Source of the DNA: Flavobacterium aquicola
GTDB lineage: Bacteria > Bacteroidota > Bacteroidia > Flavobacteriales > Flavobacteriaceae
DNA length: 64,000 nt
Direction of reading: 5' to 3'
Assembly (NCBI RefSeq): GCF_003385115.1
Contig: NZ_QUNI01000004.1
Coordinates: 256,459 to 320,458, forward strand
The first letter of the stretch is position 1; each line of letters starts with the position of its first letter. This document shows, piece by piece, positions 28,460 to 37,105 of this stretch. Below the pieces are notes generated by a model. That model saw only the letters and a program-made list of their open reading frames with translations, was not told where the DNA came from and ran no database searches. The translations under genes and the position numbers were made by a program.

Positions 28460-31048
28460 TTTCTTAATCATTTCTGCATATTCAGAAGGACGGCAGCCAT
28501 ACATTTCCTGAAAGCATTTACTGAGATAGCTGGAACTGCTGAAACCTACTCTTTCTGTTATTTCTGATATACTGAGTTCGCCTTCAAGAAGTAATCCTGC
28601 TGCTTTCTGCAGCCGAATATTTCGGATAAACAAAGATGGCGGTTTGTCCAGCAATGCGATCAATTTTCGATAAAGTCCTGTACGGTCCATACAAAGATCA
28701 CGGCTTAGATTTTCAACAGAATAGTCCGGTACATTCAAGTTTTTTTCTACCAATTCTAAAGCTTTCGCTAAAAACATTTCATCGACCCTGTTTTCATTTC
28801 TAGTTTCCGCAGATTGTACCGATTGTAAGTTTGTTTGCGCAAGATAATTCTCCTTTTCTGTCTCCAGATAGCTGCACTGGTCAATTAGGTTACGTATGCG
28901 GAGTAACAAAATATCCTCTTTATGATTTTGTTCAATTTTTTTGCGGCTATAATAAAGATATAAAAAGATTCCTCCAGCAATTGATGCTGTGAAAAGCAGT
29001 ATAAATAATACATATGCGGTAGTAGTTTTCCACCATGGCGCTTTAATGTTAATTCTTAACTCAGAAACCGCTCCATCCCATTTTCGGTCATTACCAGACG
29101 CCATCACCAGAAATGTATAGTTGCCATGCGGAAGGTTAGTGTATGAAGCTGTCAAAATACCGTTATTCCAGTTTTCATTTCCTCCTCCAGTTGAAGTTTC
29201 CCGCCAGTCATTATCTATACCCTTCAGCTGATACCTGTAATAAGTTTGAGACGGGTTTTGATAATTTAATGCTGAAAACTCTAAGGTTAAGAAATTCTGA
29301 TCATATGAAAGTTCTATTTCTTTTGTGTATGGCGCTGCTTCAGGCATAATAACTCGCCCATCATATCGGACACCTGCCTCGATTTTTTCTCCTTTTAAGA
29401 ATAAATTTGTAAAAACGGGCTTAAAAGGTAATTTTTCCTGTGATACATGATTTGTTTTTAATGTATTAAAACCGTTAATACCTCCAAAATATAATGTTCC
29501 GTCCACTGCCTCAAATGCAGCTCCATCAGAATACTCTCCCTGCAGCGTTCCTTCATCTGAACCGAAAGTAGTGAAACTAATTTTTTTGTTTACAGAATCT
29601 ATTTGCATTTTTGTTATTCCATAACTTGTTGTTATCCAAATATTATGATTATGGTCTTCTAATATTGCATGCACAAAATTATTAGACAAACCATCTTTTG
29701 TATAAAAAATCCTCTTTTTTTTCTTTTGAGGATCAAAGAGCTTTAATCCGTCCTGCGTTCCTCTCCATTCCCAGCCGCGTATATCCTTTAGAAATGCAGT
29801 CTCATTATTTTTTCCAATAAAAGTGCTTGTCTTATGGAGTTTTTTTAATATTTCTAATGGTACAGACGACGGTTTTACAACAGTCAATGTCTTTTCATTT
29901 TCATGCATGGAAGAATAATGATAAATAACTTCTCCTGCTTTAATGTAAATAGTACCATTTTTCTCTTCTGCAAATGACTGCACTGTAACATCTCCCTTTT
30001 CGGCTGACTCGAAAGCGGATCGCCCAATATATTTAAACTTGTAACGTGAAGGATGATAATATAAAAGTCCCTGATTTAAAGTACCCAGCCACAAGCCGCC
30101 TTGTTTATCATAAAAAAGCGTACTTACCTCTGTTTTCAAAATACTCCCATCTACTTTTTTAAGTATTGGAAGATATTGTTTTTGCCCACTTTGAGAGTTA
30201 ATTATCCAGATCCCATTGGTACAGCTGATGTAGGCAATATCATCTTTAGTAACTGCCAGAGTATTTAAAGTATAGGAAGTCTCAAGTATTTTTTTCCAGA
30301 CTTTTTTCTGAATATCAAAATAGAAAAAACCGCCTTTAGATCCGTTTCGCAATTGAAAAAAGCCATGCTTCCCTTTTACCACCATCGAAGTGTAGTTAAA
30401 AAAATCATGCTGTGAGACAGGGTAAGCGGCACTATTGTATAATTTTCTTCCTGTCTTTAAATCATGACAAACTACCTCACCAGTGCTAAAAAACAGATAT
30501 AAGATGTTGTTATGAGAATCCAGATCCTGCAGTTGCCCCTTATTTGCTTTTATATCTATAAAATCAGAAGAATTATATTTCCATAATCTGCCAGAAGACA
30601 GAAACCACAGCTGTTTGCCTGAATCTAGGAAAAGATCATCAACAGATTTTTTGAATCCTTTTTTCTTAAAATAAATATCAAGGTCTGGCAAATATTTTTC
30701 TGTACGGAGATCAACGCACATTAATTTGTATGCATCTTTTATCCACAGGAGAGAATCTTTTCCCTGATAAATACGATAAAAGCCATTATAACTTTTAAGA
30801 GGATAGATATGATGTGTATTATGATGAATATATTTAAAGTGTTCTCCATCATAAAGGTTAATATTACCACTGGTTTTAAAAACCATTCTTCCATCAGAAA
30901 GCTGTAGAATAAAACGTATTTGATTGTCACTTAGTCCATCTGAAACGTTGATTGGAGAAAAGACCAAATCAGTAGTCTGGCTGGAAACAGTGCTTACAGA
31001 AATGAGGAAGATTATTGCGATCCTAAATATATGATTTATTCTACTCAT
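28451..31048 (-). CDS. membrane-bound propeller sensor with cytoplasmic AraC-type DNA-binding domain (HTCS-like, no kinase)
   Basis: 865 residues. Signal/anchor at the N-terminus, then a region of reg_prop (two-component regulator propeller) repeats to about residue 540, a Y_Y_Y domain (about 590-670, YRYQLKGIDNDWRET), a membrane segment near 680-707, a short coiled linker, and an AraC HTH domain in the last 100 residues (SVENLSRDLCMDRTGLYRKL, ITERVGFSSSSYLSKCF). Hybrid two-component systems of Bacteroidota have kinase and receiver domains between membrane and HTH; here none is visible. It should sense a glycan outside and act on DNA from the membrane, presumably on the GH31 gene. Confidence 0.9.
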   Translation of the reverse strand: MSRINHIFRIAIIFLISVSTVSSQTTDLVFSPINVSDGLSDNQIRFILQLSDGRMVFKTSGNINLYDGEHFKYIHHNTHHIYPLKSYNGFYRIYQGKDSLLWIKDAYKLMCVDLRTEKYLPDLDIYFKKKGFKKSVDDLFLDSGKQLWFLSSGRLWKYNSSDFIDIKANKGQLQDLDSHNNILYLFFSTGEVVCHDLKTGRKLYNSAAYPVSQHDFFNYTSMVVKGKHGFFQLRNGSKGGFFYFDIQKKVWKKILETSYTLNTLAVTKDDIAYISCTNGIWIINSQSGQKQYLPILKKVDGSILKTEVSTLFYDKQGGLWLGTLNQGLLYYHPSRYKFKYIGRSAFESAEKGDVTVQSFAEEKNGTIYIKAGEVIYHYSSMHENEKTLTVVKPSSVPLEILKKLHKTSTFIGKNNETAFLKDIRGWEWRGTQDGLKLFDPQKKKKRIFYTKDGLSNNFVHAILEDHNHNIWITTSYGITKMQIDSVNKKISFTTFGSDEGTLQGEYSDGAAFEAVDGTLYFGGINGFNTLKTNHVSQEKLPFKPVFTNLFLKGEKIEAGVRYDGRVIMPEAAPYTKEIELSYDQNFLTLEFSALNYQNPSQTYYRYQLKGIDNDWRETSTGGGNENWNNGILTASYTNLPHGNYTFLVMASGNDRKWDGAVSELRINIKAPWWKTTTAYVLFILLFTASIAGGIFLYLYYSRKKIEQNHKEDILLLRIRNLIDQCSYLETEKENYLAQTNLQSVQSAETRNENRVDEMFLAKALELVEKNLNVPDYSVENLSRDLCMDRTGLYRKLIALLDKPPSLFIRNIRLQKAAGLLLEGELSISEITERVGFSSSSYLSKCFQEMYGCRPSEYAEMIKKST

Positions 31049-31102
31049 TCATTTTACTTCTGAATTGAATTAGACTTGCTTTTGTAAATAAAGGGGATGG
31101 AT

Positions 31103-31110
31103 CAAAAGTA
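31103..31110 (-). promoter_or_regulatory. -7 box of the propeller/AraC regulator gene
   Basis: On the minus strand TACTTTTG, identical to the GH31 -7 box, lies 55 bases before the regulator start codon. A TTG at 31127-31129 is 16 bases upstream, inside the tRNA terminator. Confidence 0.4.
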
Positions 31111-31127
31111 ACTATTTTACTAAAAAC

Positions 31128-31164
31128 AAAAAATCCTCAAAATCAAAAGATAATGAGGATTTTT
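31128..31164 (-). terminator. terminator of the tRNA cluster
   Basis: The arms AATCCTC and GAGGATT flank a 16-base loop; on the minus strand the hairpin is followed by a T-run. It starts directly after the tRNA-Arg 3' end. Confidence 0.82.
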
Positions 31165-31165
31165 G

Positions 31166-31239
<74 letters not shown>

Positions 31240-31253
31240 ATTATTTTTATTTG

Positions 31254-31328
31254 TCGGGGTGGCAGGATTCGAACCTGCGGCCTCCTGCTCCCAAAGCAGG
31301 CGCGATAACCGAGCTACGCTACACCCCG
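31254..31328 (-). tRNA. tRNA-Pro (anticodon TGG)
   Basis: On the minus strand the acceptor CGGGGTG pairs with CACCCCG, the anticodon loop TTTGGGA gives TGG, and the T-arm contains GGTTCGAATCC. CCA is not encoded. Confidence 0.97.
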
Positions 31329-31406
31329 AAAACAATCTATAAATTTACCTATGAAAATATAATAAAATATTGAATCTTGCTATGATTCTTAATCACAAAT
31401 AAATTG

Positions 31407-31490
31407 CGGAGAGACAGGGACTCGAACCCTGGCGACGGTTACCCGTCGACAGATTAGCAATCTGCTCCATTACCGCTCTGGCACCTCTCC
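31407..31490 (-). tRNA. tRNA-Ser (anticodon GCT)
   Basis: On the minus strand the acceptor GGAGAGG pairs with TCTCTCC, the anticodon loop TTGCTAA gives GCT, a long variable arm (GTCGACGGGTAACCGTC) marks it as serine type, and the T-arm has GGTTCGAGTCC. CCA is not encoded. Confidence 0.97.
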
Positions 31491-31957
31491 AAAACCTCAG
31501 GAAACGTGTCCTGATTTGCGGTTGCAAACTTAAGACATGTTTACGTTTCTCACAACTATTTCAATACTTTTTTTTAATATTTTTTAGCATTTTATCAAAA
31601 TGACTTCACAATCAAAGATATAGCTGACATTAAAAAAATAAATAAAACCCTTACGCCATCCGTTAGAAAAGCTTTACTAGAATATCACCTCAAAAATTAA
31701 AATATACGATAGCAAAATCACACAATACTAATTAATCCAAAATTCAAAAAATGCATCTTATTGCATATTAAATTTAAAAAAAACTCAACAGATCAGCAAT
31801 TCTTTTTTGAAGAACAAAAAAAAAACTTTTAATAATTCATTTAAAAACACCAGTAAAAATATCAATTCATTAAATATATCCTAATTTAATTTTGCAAAAA
31901 GCTTTAAAATTATAAAAATATTTTAAATTTGCTATACAAATCAATATCGTATTAAAC
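31491..31957. other. AT-rich intergenic stretch upstream of the thiolase gene
   Basis: 467 bases that hold the promoter of the tRNA cluster on one strand and of the thiolase gene on the other. TAAATTTG at 31924-31931 fits a -7 box for the thiolase. No gene is supported here. Confidence 0.45.
31924..31931 (+). promoter_or_regulatory. -7 box of the thiolase gene
   Basis: TAAATTTG fits TAnnTTTG 26 bases before the start codon. The nearest TTG upstream (31892-31894) is 29 bases away, longer than usual. Confidence 0.45.
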
Positions 31958-33142
31958 ATGAGCAAAAGAGTTGCGATCGTTTCTGCTGTTAGAACACCTA
32001 TAGGCAGTTTCATGGGAGGATTATCTACAATAACAGCACCAAGATTAGGTGCAGCAGCCATAAAAGGAGCATTGGATAAAATACAATTAGCCCCAAATTT
32101 GGTTGACGAAGTTTTTATGGGCAACGTTATTCAAGCCGGTATTGGACAGGCTCCCGCCAGACAAGCATCTATTTACGCTGGTCTTTCAATTGAAACTGCA
32201 TGCACAACAGTTAATAAAGTCTGTGCTTCTGGAATGAAAGCCATAATGCTGGGCACACAAGCCATACAATGCGGAGATGCTGAAATTGTAGTCGCTGGCG
32301 GAATGGAAAACATGAGTTTAATTCCTCATTATATAAATTTAAGAAACAGTACTAAATTCGGTCCTGCTACAATGCTGGATGGATTACAAAAAGATGGATT
32401 AACCGATGCTTACGACAACAACGCCATGGGAGTTTCTGCAGATCTGTGTGCAGCCGAATATAAAATCTCAAGAGAAGAACAAGATAAATTTGCCATTCAA
32501 TCATACGAACGTTCTGCAAAATCATGGAATGAAGGTAAATTTGATAATGAAATAGTTCCCGTAGCAGTCCCGCAAAGAAAAGGAGATCCAATTATTTTCT
32601 TAAAAGATGAAGAATATACCAATGTAACACTCGAAAAAATCCCTACTTTAAATGCTGTATTTACAAAAGAGGGAACTGTAACAGCCGCAAACGCATCAAC
32701 AATAAATGACGGTGCCGCTGCTATCATATTAATGAGTGAAGAAAAAGCAATAGCATTAGGTTTAAAACCATTGGCATTTATAAAAGGATATGCCGATGCA
32801 GCCCAAGAACCAAAATGGTTTACAACAAGCCCTGCAAAAGCACTTCCGAAAGCATTAGCAAAAGCAAATTTAACATTAGATGAAATCGATTATTTTGAGT
32901 TCAATGAAGCCTTTTCAGTAGTAGGATTAGCCAATTCAAAAATACTTGAATTAGACAATAGTAAAGTAAACATAAACGGCGGAGCTGTTTCATTAGGACA
33001 TCCGCTTGGCTGTTCGGGTGCGCGCATTATTGTTACCTTATTAAATGTATTAGAACAAAACAATGCCAAATATGGAGCAGCAGCTATTTGTAACGGTGGC
33101 GGCGGTGCATCAGCTTTAATTATAGAAAGGAATATTTCATAA
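31958..33142 (+). CDS. acetyl-CoA C-acetyltransferase / thiolase
   Basis: 394 residues, full-length type II thiolase. The acyl-binding Cys89 lies in NKVCASGMKA. The C-terminal catalytic motifs are NEAFSV, GGAVSLGHPLGCSGARI (catalytic His) and AICNGGGGASA (second catalytic Cys). It condenses two acetyl-CoA to acetoacetyl-CoA or runs the reverse thiolysis. The next gene follows at 104 bases in the same direction, a neighbourhood that gives no functional link. Confidence 0.95.
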   Translation: MSKRVAIVSAVRTPIGSFMGGLSTITAPRLGAAAIKGALDKIQLAPNLVDEVFMGNVIQAGIGQAPARQASIYAGLSIETACTTVNKVCASGMKAIMLGTQAIQCGDAEIVVAGGMENMSLIPHYINLRNSTKFGPATMLDGLQKDGLTDAYDNNAMGVSADLCAAEYKISREEQDKFAIQSYERSAKSWNEGKFDNEIVPVAVPQRKGDPIIFLKDEEYTNVTLEKIPTLNAVFTKEGTVTAANASTINDGAAAIILMSEEKAIALGLKPLAFIKGYADAAQEPKWFTTSPAKALPKALAKANLTLDEIDYFEFNEAFSVVGLANSKILELDNSKVNINGGAVSLGHPLGCSGARIIVTLLNVLEQNNAKYGAAAICNGGGGASALIIERNIS

Positions 33143-33246
33143 ATCCCCTTTTAAATAAAAAAGAAATAATTAAATAATACGAATTGAAAATTACTATTTT
33201 TACGATAATTTTTGATTCGTATTTATTTTTAATCTAATTTATATAA

Positions 33247-34008
33247 ATGTTTGGAATTTGTAATCTAGCCATGATTCCACTTCGTGCAGAAGCCAGTGAT
33301 AAAAGTGAGATTGTTTCCCAAGTTTTATTTGGTGAGCACTTTGAAGTTTTAGAACAACATAAACAATGGACACGCATTAAAATACAATATGATCAATACG
33401 AAGGCTGGATAGATACGAAACAGTTTCAAAGCATTTCAGAATCAAACTACATCCAACTTTCCTCAGATGCAATAATTTTGAATGCCGATTTGATAGATTA
33501 TATTCTAGCACCATCCAATTCATTGATCCCGATACCTCTTGGAGCATCCTTATCTTTTTTGAATTATCCTGAAATAAACACAAGCCCTTTTGATTTTGAA
33601 GGCACCAAAACAAGTGGTATAAAAGCAAAAAACAATATCCTTACTTCTGCTTTTATGTATTTGAATGCTCCTTATTTATGGGGAGGAAAAACGCCTTTTG
33701 GAATAGATTGTTCAGGTTTTACACAAATGGCATACAAACTAAATGGATACAAACTGCTAAGAGATGCATCACAGCAAGCAACTCAAGGTGAAGCCTTAAG
33801 TTTTATTGAAGAAAGTGAAGCCGGAGATTTAGCTTTTTTTGATAACGACGAAGGAAATATTATTCACGTAGGGATAATAATGGAAAATAATTATATTATT
33901 CACGCTAGCGGCAAAGTCAGAATCGATCGTTTAGATCACTTAGGAATTTATAACGCCGAAACCAACAAACATACCCATAAACTTAGAGTAATTAAAAAAA
34001 TAATTTAA
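33247..34008 (+). CDS. NlpC/P60 (C40) peptidoglycan peptidase with N-terminal SH3-like domain
   Basis: 253 residues. An SH3-like bacterial domain (about 10-60) precedes a C40 peptidase domain with catalytic Cys155 in GIDCSGFTQ, His207 in IIHVGI and His219 in YIIHASG. It resembles dipeptidyl-peptidase VI/YkfC, which cleaves cell-wall peptides between D-Glu and the diamino acid. No signal peptide is evident, which suggests a cytoplasmic recycling role, although the short N-terminus could hide another start. Confidence 0.93.
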   Translation: MFGICNLAMIPLRAEASDKSEIVSQVLFGEHFEVLEQHKQWTRIKIQYDQYEGWIDTKQFQSISESNYIQLSSDAIILNADLIDYILAPSNSLIPIPLGASLSFLNYPEINTSPFDFEGTKTSGIKAKNNILTSAFMYLNAPYLWGGKTPFGIDCSGFTQMAYKLNGYKLLRDASQQATQGEALSFIEESEAGDLAFFDNDEGNIIHVGIIMENNYIIHASGKVRIDRLDHLGIYNAETNKHTHKLRVIKKII

Positions 34009-34062
34009 AAGAAAAAACATTCTTTGAGATGACACTATAAGTCAAACTAAGAATGCAATATG

Positions 34063-34092
34063 AAAAAGGCCAGAAAAACTCTGGCCTTTTTT
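34063..34092. terminator. bidirectional terminator between the C40 peptidase and TPR genes
   Basis: The stem AAAAAGGCCAG / CTGGCCTTTTTT with an 8-base loop lies between two converging genes and has an A-run and a T-run on either side, so it can serve both. Confidence 0.9.
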
Positions 34093-34099
34093 ATTTCTA

Positions 34100-35164
34100 T
34101 TACATAGTTGCTTTGAGCGCATTATATTCATTTGTCATATCAAGAGAACGATAAACTCCCATTAATGATTTTATCACGTCTTGATTTTTCGGATCTATAT
34201 CCAATGCTTTCTTTAGATAAGGAATAGCACTTTTAACCAAGTTATCTTTTTTAATTTTCAATTCATCATATTGCTGCATTTCTTTTGGAGTATTACCCAA
34301 AGCAGACATCTGGTCCATTAATACTTTTTTTGCTTCCAGCTTAACATAAGCCAGATTAATATACGCATCAATATATTTAGGATCTAATTCCAAAGTTTTA
34401 TTATAACAGATCTCTGATTTTTCGAAATCATTTCTTTCTAAATAGATATAAGCTAAATTTTTATTAATCTCAAATCTTTTAGAAGATGAAAATTCATCTC
34501 TAGGTTTTTCATAAAGACCAACTTGAATTCCCGATTCTCTAGCTCCAGCGGAAACAAAACTATCTTCTTCTTTTGTTTTCTTATTTGTAGCATAATATAC
34601 AATCCTTTTTCCAGAATAATTAATTTTTTTTAATTCTTCATAATATTTAATTGCAGAATCAAAATCTTTGGCCACCATTGATGCGGAAGCCGCATTAAAT
34701 AAATTCAAAGTATCTCTTTTATCAAATAAATAAACTTTGTAGCTTTTTTCAGCACTCTCTTTAAATTTATTTGCTTTATAATCTTCGACCGCACCATTCA
34801 CAAGCTTAGATTTCATATCTTTTAATGCAGTATTTGCCTGCAAAGTGTATTTATACTTCCCAACTTCATTTTCCGCTTTAAGCAATTCTTGATAAGCTTC
34901 GGAAGCCAATGAAAAATTATTAGCTGCATCAATATTTTTTGTTGCTAAATCCTTAAACGCATTACCTTTCAAAAAATAAAAATCAGATTTATCCTCATCA
35001 GTTGCATTTACAATAAGGTATTCTGCTTTTTTAAGAATTGCTAAGGCTTCTTGAGATTTACCGCTCGAGAAAAATGTTTGAGCTTCTTTTATTTGTGTTT
35101 TTTGGGCATTAACAACGACATTTATCAATAACACCATTGATAGTATTACAAATTTTCTTTTCAT
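34100..35164 (-). CDS. tetratricopeptide-repeat exported protein, paralogue of the next gene
   Basis: 354 residues with a signal peptide (FVILSMVLLINVVVNAQ) and several TPR units, clearest near the C-terminus (CYNKTLELDPKYIDAYINLAYV, YLKKALDIDPKNQDVIKSLM). It shares its whole layout with the 422-residue protein encoded upstream at 37006-35738, including the N-terminal KSGN/SSGKS segment, the YY.TNKK segment and GYEKPR motifs, so the two arose by duplication. TPR proteins scaffold other proteins; the partner is not evident. Confidence 0.85.
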   Translation of the reverse strand: MKRKFVILSMVLLINVVVNAQKTQIKEAQTFFSSGKSQEALAILKKAEYLIVNATDEDKSDFYFLKGNAFKDLATKNIDAANNFSLASEAYQELLKAENEVGKYKYTLQANTALKDMKSKLVNGAVEDYKANKFKESAEKSYKVYLFDKRDTLNLFNAASASMVAKDFDSAIKYYEELKKINYSGKRIVYYATNKKTKEEDSFVSAGARESGIQVGLYEKPRDEFSSSKRFEINKNLAYIYLERNDFEKSEICYNKTLELDPKYIDAYINLAYVKLEAKKVLMDQMSALGNTPKEMQQYDELKIKKDNLVKSAIPYLKKALDIDPKNQDVIKSLMGVYRSLDMTNEYNALKATM

Positions 35165-35737
35165 GAGGTTAAGTTTAGATATTAAACAAGATTATTTTAT
35201 AGGGTTTTGGTTTTTTAAAGGATATGATAATTACAATTAAATCAGCTTACTAAAGAAATATAGCCAAAATGTATTTTTATTTAAAAATCCTAAAATTTTA
35301 ATTAATCAGTAACGATTAATCACGAAGTGTAATTTTATACCATGTTTTATTAAATTTGGTTAGACAATATTCAATTAATTATAATTTTATTTGATTTTAC
35401 CAAAAATGCATTTTATTAACAATATTTAATTTACAGTTGTTTTTTTTATTGCATTTTTTTTGTAAAAATTTTAATTTGCCTCTAAAATAAAATTAAAATT
35501 TGATAACACAAATAATTTTCAAACAATTTTTCAATTTAATTATAACGATTTCGTAAACAGATTAAAAAACTTTCTAAATCACATTACAAACTGATAAGCA
35601 GATTGCATTCCTAATCTCTCTCGAACAGATTTTTAGAGACGATTACAATCCATTAATTCTGAAACACAGACATACAAATACAAAAAAAACCTGCCACGAT
35701 TATAATAATCAGGCAGGTTTTTTATTTTTATAAAAAA
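35165..35737. other. AT-rich intergenic stretch between the two TPR genes
   Basis: 573 bases, very AT-rich. It contains the terminator of the upstream TPR gene at 35683-35723 and presumably the promoter of the downstream one. I see no ORF or RNA gene. Confidence 0.5.
35683..35723 (-). terminator. terminator of the gyrA-TPR transcript
   Basis: The stem AAAAAACCTGCC / GGCAGGTTTTTT encloses a 16-base loop and lies 15 bases past the TPR stop codon on the minus strand. Confidence 0.9.
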
Positions 35738-37006
35738 TTACATTTTAGCCTTCAATGCTTTATATTCTGCAGTCATTTCTAATGCGCTATACACGTTTAA
35801 TAATGTTTTAACAACATCTTCATTCTTAGGATCTAATTCAACAGCTTTTCCTAAATATGGTATTGTACTTCTAAACAAGTCTTCTCTTTTCTTTTTTAAA
35901 GCATTATACTTTTTCATATCATCAGCAGAAGTTCCTAATTTATTCATAGCATCAATGATACTTTTTTCATCCTCCAATTTCATCGCCGCCATATTAATAT
36001 AGGCATTAGTGTATTTTGGATTCAATTCAATAACTTTATTATAAAACTTTTCAGCTTCAGTATAATTTTTTGCCTGAGCACTTATCACTCCTAAATTAAA
36101 AATTAAATCTACATCATTTGGATTTTTTATTAATGCTTCAGATATCAAAGACTTGTACATATCCATATCTTTAGTTTCAAGATACAAATTAGCTTCAGTC
36201 AAGATCAAAGATGTATCGTCAGGATTTGTTTTTCTAGCATCAGAAACTGCTTTTTTAGCTTCATCCATTTTCCCCTGCTGCACATAAATCAAAGCCACAT
36301 TTTTATAAATCTCGCCTCTTCTAGAAGGAACGTTTTCAGTTCTCGGCTTTTCATGGGTTCCCATCTTAACCATTCTATCTCTCTCCGCAGCAGTCGCAAA
36401 AGAATTTTCCTGACTATTAACCTTATTTACAGCATAGTAATAAGTAGCTTTACCAGAATAATTCAACACTTTTAATTCTTCATAAAGCTTTAAAGCATTG
36501 TCATAATCTTTAGCATTAACATACGTTGACGCAGCATAATAAAGATTTATAGTATCTTTTTTCTCCAATAAATAAGCCTGATACAATTTTTGAGCTCCTT
36601 CTGCATTTTTATCAACCTTAGTATCATCAATAGCAGAATTAATTAATTTTCCTTTAATCTCAGCAATTGAAGTTGCTGCTTGTGCAGAATATTTTGATTT
36701 ACCCGATGCTTTTTCAGCAGCGATTAAATCTTGATAAGCTTTTGCAGCTAAAATTAAATTTTTATCCGTTTCAACATTCTTATTAGACAAATCCAAATAT
36801 GCATTCCCTTTTACAAATAAAAACTGTGCTTTTTCAGCATCAGGTGCATTTGCTGTTAAATACTCAGCTCCAGTCAAAATTGTTATAGCTTCGGCAGAAT
36901 TCCCAGATTTAAGTGCTTTTTCAGCAGCTTTTATTTCATTTTTTTGAGCGAAACTCGTTACTGATAAAAATAATGCTGACGCAATTATTACATATCTACT
37001 TTTCAT
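35738..37006 (-). CDS. tetratricopeptide-repeat exported protein downstream of gyrA
   Basis: 422 residues with a signal peptide (YVIIASALFLSVTSFAQ). TPR-like helices run through the sequence, with clear units at KFYNKVIELNPKYTNAYINM and YLGKAVELDPKNEDVVKTLL. It is about 70 residues longer than its paralogue at 35164-34100, the extra part being additional TPR units in the middle. It follows gyrA by 99 bases in the same direction and is probably co-transcribed. The function is unknown. Confidence 0.86.
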   Translation of the reverse strand: MKSRYVIIASALFLSVTSFAQKNEIKAAEKALKSGNSAEAITILTGAEYLTANAPDAEKAQFLFVKGNAYLDLSNKNVETDKNLILAAKAYQDLIAAEKASGKSKYSAQAATSIAEIKGKLINSAIDDTKVDKNAEGAQKLYQAYLLEKKDTINLYYAASTYVNAKDYDNALKLYEELKVLNYSGKATYYYAVNKVNSQENSFATAAERDRMVKMGTHEKPRTENVPSRRGEIYKNVALIYVQQGKMDEAKKAVSDARKTNPDDTSLILTEANLYLETKDMDMYKSLISEALIKNPNDVDLIFNLGVISAQAKNYTEAEKFYNKVIELNPKYTNAYINMAAMKLEDEKSIIDAMNKLGTSADDMKKYNALKKKREDLFRSTIPYLGKAVELDPKNEDVVKTLLNVYSALEMTAEYKALKAKM

Positions 37007-37105
37007 ATTTATAGTTTTTAATTTAAATTCAAAATTATCAAGAAAAACATTGACACTTAATGACTTTTATCATAAAGCGTCAATGTTTAAAATTACTTCA
37101 ATTAT

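Noticed and set aside
31583..31700. Open stretch on the plus strand reading NDFTIKDIADIKKINKTLTP and then SVRKALLEYHLKN.
   Set aside because: It has no ATG, GTG or TTG start in frame, is only about 40 codons long and resembles no family I recognise. It could be a gene remnant but that cannot be supported.
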